This document shows, piece by piece, positions 58,129 through 64,000 of a stretch of 64,000 nucleotides of DNA. The stretch's first letter is position 1; every line of letters starts with the position of its first letter. Under the pieces are notes generated by a model. It had not been told where the DNA came from. It searched no databases and saw only the letters and a program-made list of their open reading frames with translations. This DNA comes from CBDFGS01 sp965247255 (lineage in GTDB: Bacteria > Chloroflexota > Dehalococcoidia > Lucifugimonadales > CAUZJF01), in assembly GCA_965247255.1 (NCBI GenBank), contig CBDFGS010000008.1, forward strand, positions 248,001 to 312,000. The letters run 5' to 3'. The translations under genes and the position numbers were made by a program.

Positions 58129-59832
58129 CCCGAATCCACCGAAGGACACCGATGGACGGCGTGAGGGCAGCGGAAGGGGGTGGGTGAGGGAGCTACAGGG
58201 GAGATGGCCTGGGGTCTTGGGGTAGATGGGAGGCCGGCGGGCGGTCTTCAGTGGCCGCACAGGGCCCCTAAGGCCCTATGCGGGAGTTGCGATGCGCGGG
58301 AAGGCGAGAGGATACGCAGCAGGGGACTCTCGCGACCGGGGTGGCGCGAGATTGCGGGGACGTTGGGTCAGTTGCAGGCTGGCCGTCAGGCCGGGAACGG
58401 AATGGCTTGCAGCCGGGCCAAGGCGCGAGTGAACTGGGTTTCCCAAGGCCAGCGCCGGGGGAGATGCAAAGTGAGGCGGCGCGCCGAGCGGGTGATCCGT
58501 CCCACCAGAGCGAAGACCCGCCGCCTGAGGGTCTTGGTGATCACGGTCCGCTCGCCCAGACCAATCCGCGCCGTCCAGCGGGCCAGGTTATGCGCCATCA
58601 CCTGGACCGCCAGCCAGGCGCCGTTGGCGGCGAAGCGCGCCGACGGCATGTGGTTCAGCCCGACGCCGTACTTGAGGTCGCGTATGGCGTTCTCGACCTC
58701 GGCGTGGCGGCGATGATCGGCCTCCAGTTCCAGCGTCTCCCCATCGCGGTCGGTGATGAAGGCGTGATAGCTGTATCTGGCGAAGAGGGCGAGCTGGGAA
58801 CCGGGCGTCGGCTTCACCCGCCGGACAATGAGCCGCACCGGCGCGGCGTCCGGCTTGGTCTGGAACGGGGTGTAAGTCGTCTCGGCGACATCGGCGGCGC
58901 CGTCCATCCAGTAGGGAATGGGAGTCCAGTCCTCCTCTGGTATCGTCTCGATCAGGTCCCGCAGGCTGGCGCGCTGGCGGATGGTGATAGAGAAGCGGAC
59001 ATCCATTTCCCGGCAGGCGGCAACGACAGTGTGGGCGTAGAAGCCGCTGTCGGCCCGCACCGTGAGTTGTCCCCTGGCCCCGCCGTAGCGCACCCGCCCC
59101 ACCGTCTCACGCAGGAAGTGGGCGGCGCCACGGGCGGTGTTGGCCCGGCCCTCGCGCAGCCGGGACATCAGCACCTCGCCGGTGCCGGCGGCAATGGCCA
59201 GCAGCGGGTGATAGCCGCGGGCGCCGGTATAGCCGTGGTGACGCGCTCCCTCCTTGGCCAGTCCATAGGTCTCGCAGATGGTCGAGTCCAGGTCGATGGT
59301 CAGGGGCGAGTCGCCGGGTCCGGCCCCAGCGGCCCAGGCCCGGGCCAACAACTGGCGGCTCACGCGGTCGAGTTGACGGACATGCCCCCACCGGAAGCTG
59401 CGCAGGAAGGTCCCCAGGGTGGATGGCGCCTTGACCACGCAGCCTAGAACACCGACCGTCCCACCAGCGCGCAGCGCATCGGCGTCGTCGATGCAGTCGC
59501 CGCCTGCCAGCGCGGAAGCGACCAGCGTCAGCATCTTGTCCCCAGTGTTCGCCCGTCCCGGCGCTCCGCCGAGGTCAAGGTGATGGTCGACGAGTTCCCG
59601 CAGGCCCAGGTGCCGGGCTAGGGTGGCCGGCAGGAGCAGGCCGGCATTGGCCACCAGGCGATGGTCGTCAAAGAGGATGCGGATACGGTCGGGTTTGTTC
59701 TGTGGCAGCATCTATTGGGTGCTCCTTGTTTCCGGGCGGGTTTCTGTTCCAAAACCATTATCCCAGATTCAGAGGAGCACCCGCTGGCTTCTTCAAGCGC
59801 TGTCCCCAAGGACGTCCTTCGGTGGATTCGGG
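58129..59832 (-). mobile_element. IS1380-family-like element, copy 4 (left half of the dimer)
   Basis: 1704 bp. Left flank is GTTAA (58124-58128), which is matched by the right flank of copy 5, not by its own right flank. CTTAG (59833-59837) separates it from copy 5. Confidence 0.92.
58386..59711 (-). CDS. IS1380-family-like transposase (copy 4)
   Basis: 441 residues. It differs from copies 2 and 3 at a few places, notably RASLRDLIETIPEED in place of RARLRDLIEAIPEED, and shares those changes with copy 5. DDE residues intact. Confidence 0.92.
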   Translation of the reverse strand: MLPQNKPDRIRILFDDHRLVANAGLLLPATLARHLGLRELVDHHLDLGGAPGRANTGDKMLTLVASALAGGDCIDDADALRAGGTVGVLGCVVKAPSTLGTFLRSFRWGHVRQLDRVSRQLLARAWAAGAGPGDSPLTIDLDSTICETYGLAKEGARHHGYTGARGYHPLLAIAAGTGEVLMSRLREGRANTARGAAHFLRETVGRVRYGGARGQLTVRADSGFYAHTVVAACREMDVRFSITIRQRASLRDLIETIPEEDWTPIPYWMDGAADVAETTYTPFQTKPDAAPVRLIVRRVKPTPGSQLALFARYSYHAFITDRDGETLELEADHRRHAEVENAIRDLKYGVGLNHMPSARFAANGAWLAVQVMAHNLARWTARIGLGERTVITKTLRRRVFALVGRITRSARRLTLHLPRRWPWETQFTRALARLQAIPFPA

Positions 59833-59837
59833 CTTAG

Positions 59838-61541
59838 CCCGAATCCACCGAAGGACACCGATGGACGGCGTGAGGACAGCGGAAGGGGGTGGGTGAGGGA
59901 GCTACAGGGGAGATGGCCTGGGGTCTTGGGGTAGATGGGAGGCCGGCGGCCGGTCTTCAGTCGCCGCACAGGGCCCCTAAGGCCCTATGCGGGAGTTGCG
60001 ATGCGCGGGAAGGCGAGAGGATACGCAGCAGGGGACTCTCGCGACCGGGGTGGCGCGAGATTGCGGGGACGTTGGGTCAGTTGCAGGCTGGCCGTCAGGC
60101 CGGGAACGGAATGGCTTGCAGCCGGGCCAAGGCGCGACTGAACTGGGTTTCCCAAGGCCAGCGCCGGGGGAGATGCAAAGTGAGGCGGCGCGCCGAGCGG
60201 GTGATCCGTCCCACCAGAGCGAAGACCCGCCGCCTGAGGGTCTTGGTGATCACGGTCCGCTCGCCCAGACCAATCCGCGCCGTCCAGCGGGCCAGGTTAT
60301 GCGCCATCACCTGGACCGCCAGCCAGGCGCCGTTGGCGGCGAAGCGCGCCGACGGCATGTGGTTCAGCCCGACGCCGTACTTGAGGTCGCGTATGGCGTT
60401 CTCGACCTCGGCGTGGCGGCGATGATCGGCCTCCAGTTCCAGCGTCTCCCCATCGCGGTCGGTGATGAAGGCGTGATAGCTGTATCTGGCGAAGAGGGCG
60501 AGCTGGGAACCGGGCGTCGGCTTCACCCGCCGGACAATGAGCCGCACCGGCGCGGCGTCCGGCTTGGTCTGGAACGGGGTGTAAGTCGTCTCGGCGACAT
60601 CGGCGGCGCCGTCCATCCAGTAGGGAATGGGAGTCCAGTCCTCCTCTGGTATCGTCTCGATCAGGTCCCGCAGGCTGGCGCGCTGGCGGATGGTGATAGA
60701 GAAGCGGACATCCATTTCCCGGCAGGCGGCAACGACAGTGTGGGCGTAGAAGCCGCTGTCGGCCCGCACCGTGAGTTGTCCCCTGGCCCCGCCGTAGCGC
60801 ACCCGCCCCACCGTCTCACGCAGGAAGTGGGCGGCGCCACGGGCGGTGTTGGCCCGGCCCTCGCGCAGCCGGGACATCAGCACCTCGCCGGTGCCGGCGG
60901 CAATGGCCAGCAGCGGGTGATAGCCGCGGGCGCCGGTATAGCCGTGGTGACGCGCTCCCTCCTTGGCCAGTCCATAGGTCTCGCAGATGGTCGAGTCCAG
61001 GTCGATGGTCAGGGGCGAGTCGCCGGGTCCGGCCCCAGCGGCCCAGGCCCGGGCCAACAACTGGCGGCTCACGCGGTCGAGTTGACGGACATGCCCCCAC
61101 CGGAAGCTGCGCAGGAAGGTCCCCAGGGTGGATGGCGCCTTGACCACGCAGCCTAGAACACCGACCGTCCCACCAGCGCGCAGCGCATCGGCGTCGTCGA
61201 TGCAGTCGCCGCCTGCCAGCGCGGAAGCGACCAGCGTCAGCATCTTGTCCCCAGTGTTCGCCCGTCCCGGCGCTCCGCCGAGGTCAAGGTGATGGTCGAC
61301 GAGTTCCCGCAGGCCCAGGTGCCGGGCTAGGGTGGCCGGCAGGAGCAGGCCGGCATTGGCCACCAGGCGATGGTCGTCAAAGAGGATGCGGATACGGTCG
61401 GGTTTGTTCTGTGGCAGCATCTATTGGGTGCTCCTTGTTTCCGGGCGGGTTTCTGTTCCAAAACCATTATCCCAGATTCAGAGGAGCACCCGCTGGCTTC
61501 TTCAAGGGCTGTCCCCAAGGACGTCCTTCGGTGGATTCGGG
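59838..61541 (-). mobile_element. IS1380-family-like element, copy 5 (right half of the dimer)
   Basis: 1704 bp, in the same orientation as copy 4 and 5 bp from it. Right flank GTTAA (61542-61546) equals the left flank of copy 4, so the pair transposed or formed as a unit. Confidence 0.92.
60095..61420 (-). CDS. IS1380-family-like transposase (copy 5)
   Basis: 441 residues, almost the same as copy 4 (TQFSRALARL in place of TQFTRALARL near the C-terminus). Intact DDE residues. Two full transposase genes within 3.4 kb could raise the activity of the whole unit. Confidence 0.92.
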   Translation of the reverse strand: MLPQNKPDRIRILFDDHRLVANAGLLLPATLARHLGLRELVDHHLDLGGAPGRANTGDKMLTLVASALAGGDCIDDADALRAGGTVGVLGCVVKAPSTLGTFLRSFRWGHVRQLDRVSRQLLARAWAAGAGPGDSPLTIDLDSTICETYGLAKEGARHHGYTGARGYHPLLAIAAGTGEVLMSRLREGRANTARGAAHFLRETVGRVRYGGARGQLTVRADSGFYAHTVVAACREMDVRFSITIRQRASLRDLIETIPEEDWTPIPYWMDGAADVAETTYTPFQTKPDAAPVRLIVRRVKPTPGSQLALFARYSYHAFITDRDGETLELEADHRRHAEVENAIRDLKYGVGLNHMPSARFAANGAWLAVQVMAHNLARWTARIGLGERTVITKTLRRRVFALVGRITRSARRLTLHLPRRWPWETQFSRALARLQAIPFPA

Positions 61542-64000
61542 GTTAAGGGAAGCCGCGTCGAGTACCGCCGCGGCGATCTGACCGAGTGGTACGTCAACGA
61601 CGAGCGAGGTCTTGAGCAGGGCTTCACCATTGCCTCTCCTCCGGTCCGGATACCGAATGGTGAGGAAGCCTCGCTGCTGGTGCTACAACTGGCCGTAACC
61701 GGCGATCTGAGCCCAACTCTGACATCGGACGGCCAGGCCATCGAGCTAACGACCGAAGGCGGCGTACGGGTGCTTCGCTACGGGAGCCTGTACGTCGAGG
61801 ACGCCAGGGGCCGGGAGCTTCCGGCACACCTGGCGATCGATTCGTCGCTGATCTCGATCGTTGTGGACGACAGCTCTGCCACCTACCCCATCGTGGTCGA
61901 TCCCCTGCTCAGCTCTCCGAGCTGGACAGCCGAGAGCAACCAGGCCAGCGTGAACTTCGGCCTCTCGGTGGGTACGGCGGGGGACGTGAATGGCGACGGC
62001 TACTCCGACGTCGTCGTCGGGGCATACCGCTACGACAACGGGGAGGCCGACGAGGGCCGGGCCTACGTGTACCACGGCTCGGCAACGGGGCTGAGCGCCA
62101 CCGCACACTGGACTACTGAGAGCAACCAGGCCAGCGCACTGTTCGGCGTCTCCGTAGGTACCGCAGGAGATGTTGACGGCGACGGCTACTCAGACGTCAT
62201 CGTCGGGGCCCAGGCTTACGACAACGGGGAGACCGACGAGGGTCGTGCTTTCTTGTACCGGGGCTCGGCCGCCGGATTGAGCGCCACCGCCGCCTGGACG
62301 GCCGAGAGCGACCAGGCCATCGCCCAGTTCGGCCATTCGGTCGGTACGGCGGGAGACGTGAACGGCGATGGCTACTCAGACGTGATCGTCGGGGCCGAGT
62401 GGTACGACAACGGAGAGAGCGACGAGGGCCGTGCTTTCGTGTACCAGGGCTCGGCCACGGGGCTGAGCGCCACTCCTGCCTGGACGGCCGAGAGCGACCA
62501 GGCCAGCGCAGCGTTCGGCGGGTCGGTGGGTACGGCGGGTGACGTGAACGGCGACGGCTACTCGGACGTCATCATAGGAGCGCCCTGGTACGACAGCGGG
62601 GAGACCGACGAGGGCCGGGCCTTCGTGTACCACGGCAGTTCGGCTGGGCTCGCTACAGGCTCGGCCGACTGGACGGCTGAAATTGACCAGGTCAACGCCT
62701 GGTTTGGCTACTTTGTGGGTACAACCGGAGACGTTAACGGGGACGGCTACTCTGATGTCATCGTCGGGGCATGGCTGTACGATAATGGAGAGACCGATGA
62801 GGGCGGGGCCTTCGTGTACCACGGCAGTGCGGCTGGGCTTACTACAGGCTCGGGCGACTGGACGGCAGAGGGCGACCAGGCTAACGCGAGGTTCGGCGTC
62901 TCGGTGGGTACGGCGGGAGACGTTAACGGCGACGGCTACTCGGACGTCATCGTCGGGGCACATAAGTACGACAGCGGGGAGATTGACGAGGGCTGGGCCT
63001 TCGTGTACCACGGCTCGGCCGTGGGGCTGAGCGCCACCGCCGACTGGACGGCCGAGGGCAACCAGACCTTGGCCCACTTCGGCAGCTCAGTGGGTACGGT
63101 GGGAGACGTGAACGGCGACGGCTATTCGGACGTAGTCGTCGGGGCACCCGAGTACGACAGCGGGCAGACCGACGAGGGCCGCGCCTTCGTGTTCCACGGC
63201 GCGGCCACGGGGCTCGGCGCCACCGCCGGCTGGACCGCCGAGAGCGACCAGGCTGGAGCCCTGTTCGGCGTTTCGGTGGGCACGGCGGGGGACGTGAACG
63301 GCGACGGCTATTCAGACGTCATCGTCGGGGCATGGCAGTACGACAACGGGCAGACCGACGAGGGCCGGGCCTTCGTGTACCACGGCTCGGCCGTGGGGCT
63401 GAGCGCCACCCCCGACTGGACGGCCGAGAGCGATCAGGCTGGAGCCCTGTTCGGCGTTTCGGTGGGCACGGCGGGAGACGTGAACGGCGACGGCTACTCA
63501 GACGTCATCGTCGGGGCATACCAGTACGACAACGGGGAGAGCAACGAGGGCCGGGCCTTCGTGTACCACGGCAGTTCGGCTGGGCTCACTACAGGCTCGG
63601 CCAATTGGACGGCCGAGAGCAACCAGGCCGGAGCCAGATTCGGCTACTCGGTGGGTACCGCGGGAGACGTGAACGGGGACGGCTACTCCGACGTCATCGT
63701 CGGGGCATACCAGTACGACAACGGACAGACCGACGAAGGCCGCGCCTTCGTGTACCACGGCTCGGCCACGGGGCTGAGCGCCACCGCCGGCTGGACGGCC
63801 GAGAGCGACCAGGCCGTCGCCCAGTTCGGCTACTCGGTGGGTACCGCGGGAGACGTGAACGGGGACGGCTACTCCGACGTCATCGTCGGGGCGCAATTCT
63901 ACGACAATGGGGAGACCGACGAGGGCCGGGCCTTCGTGTTCCACGGCGCGGCCGCGGGGCTGAGCGCCACCGCCGGCTGGACGGCCGAGAGCAACCAGGC
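61542..64000 (+). pseudogene. FG-GAP repeat protein, 3' part (continues past the window end)
   Basis: The frame from GTT-AAG at 61542 is open to the window end (more than 800 codons). A non-repetitive region (about 125 residues, with RVEYRRGDLTEWYVNDERGL and SATYPIVVDPLLSSPSW) is followed by at least eleven FG-GAP repeats of 62-63 residues. Each repeat carries DVNGDGYSDVIVGA, a calcium-binding DxNxDGxxD loop, and a FVYHGSA strand. These build an integrin-alpha-like beta-propeller or two, on the outside of the cell. Removing the IS dimer and one GTTAA joins it in frame with the part at 57647 (GLSV, then KGSRVEYRRG). Confidence 0.87.
61925..64000 (+). repeat. About 187-bp tandem repeats of the FG-GAP gene
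   Basis: Eleven complete units and the start of a twelfth, each beginning near TGGACGGCCGAGAGC. Many adjacent units are highly similar at the DNA level (for example, units 8 and 9 share their first 17 codons), which implies recent amplification or gene conversion. Confidence 0.88.

Noticed and set aside
1..64000. tRNA, rRNA, riboswitch or replication origin
   Set aside because: I looked for tRNA-like cloverleaf ends, ribosomal RNA sequence and known riboswitch cores by eye and saw none. A covariance-model scan would be needed to be certain.

Overview
This is a high-GC bacterial window with no rRNA, tRNA or CRISPR array that I can see. Several traits fit an uncultured Chloroflexota lineage (SAR202/Dehalococcoidia-like) or a similarly sulfatase-rich environmental bacterium: long Thr-Pro linkers in secreted proteins, NHL-repeat lipoproteins, several formylglycine sulfatases, a sialidase-type propeller, FG-GAP repeats and apparent TTG starts behind good ribosome binding sites. 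The phylum call is an inference, since there is no marker gene.

Layout. 1-4036 (minus strand): the 5' part of a large predicted carbohydrate-active protein (family A, two more copies later), a thioredoxin-TPR chaperone-like protein, a nitrilase-superfamily amidase and an O-methyltransferase. 4524-5848: a sugar/inositol-phosphate nucleotidyltransferase overlapping a CDP-alcohol phosphotransferase. 6311-12317: DUF502 membrane protein, Gfo/Idh/MocA oxidoreductase, MFS exporter, sialidase-like propeller, and a sulfatase whose tail is cut off by a frameshift. 12585-18131: a TetR regulator, four copies of its probable 17-bp operator, a decayed second copy of the regulator, an IS1380-type element, a PAS-LuxR regulator and a DHA2-type MFS efflux pump. 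18229-20925: a CopB-like copper ATPase with a His-rich tandem-repeat N-terminus.

21033-28528: an unknown protein, a 350-bp tandem duplication, two paralogous NHL lipoproteins split by an IS copy, and a second sulfatase. 28760-32447: a class A beta-lactamase-like protein and a convincing pair of amidohydrolase plus SelA-like PLP enzyme. 32509-42228 is a likely six-gene minus-strand operon (unknown protein, family A, five-bladed propeller, TIM-barrel hydrolase-like protein, family A, M28 peptidase) facing a third sulfatase. Together with the sialidase and sulfatases this looks like a dispersed system for breaking down a sulfated glycan.

43961-64000 is a damaged, mobile-element-rich region: nitroreductase and its truncated duplicate, a GIY-YIG protein, a gene split by an IS, a third NHL lipoprotein, possible phage remnants, a PPC-domain surface protein with Thr-Pro linkers, four copies of a 129-bp MITE (two of them bracketing a full-length IS630-family element), and a large FG-GAP repeat protein cut by a head-to-tail dimer of the IS1380-type element. 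In all there are five copies of that IS. The dimer carries matching 5-bp duplications, and removing it with one duplication copy would restore the reading frame.
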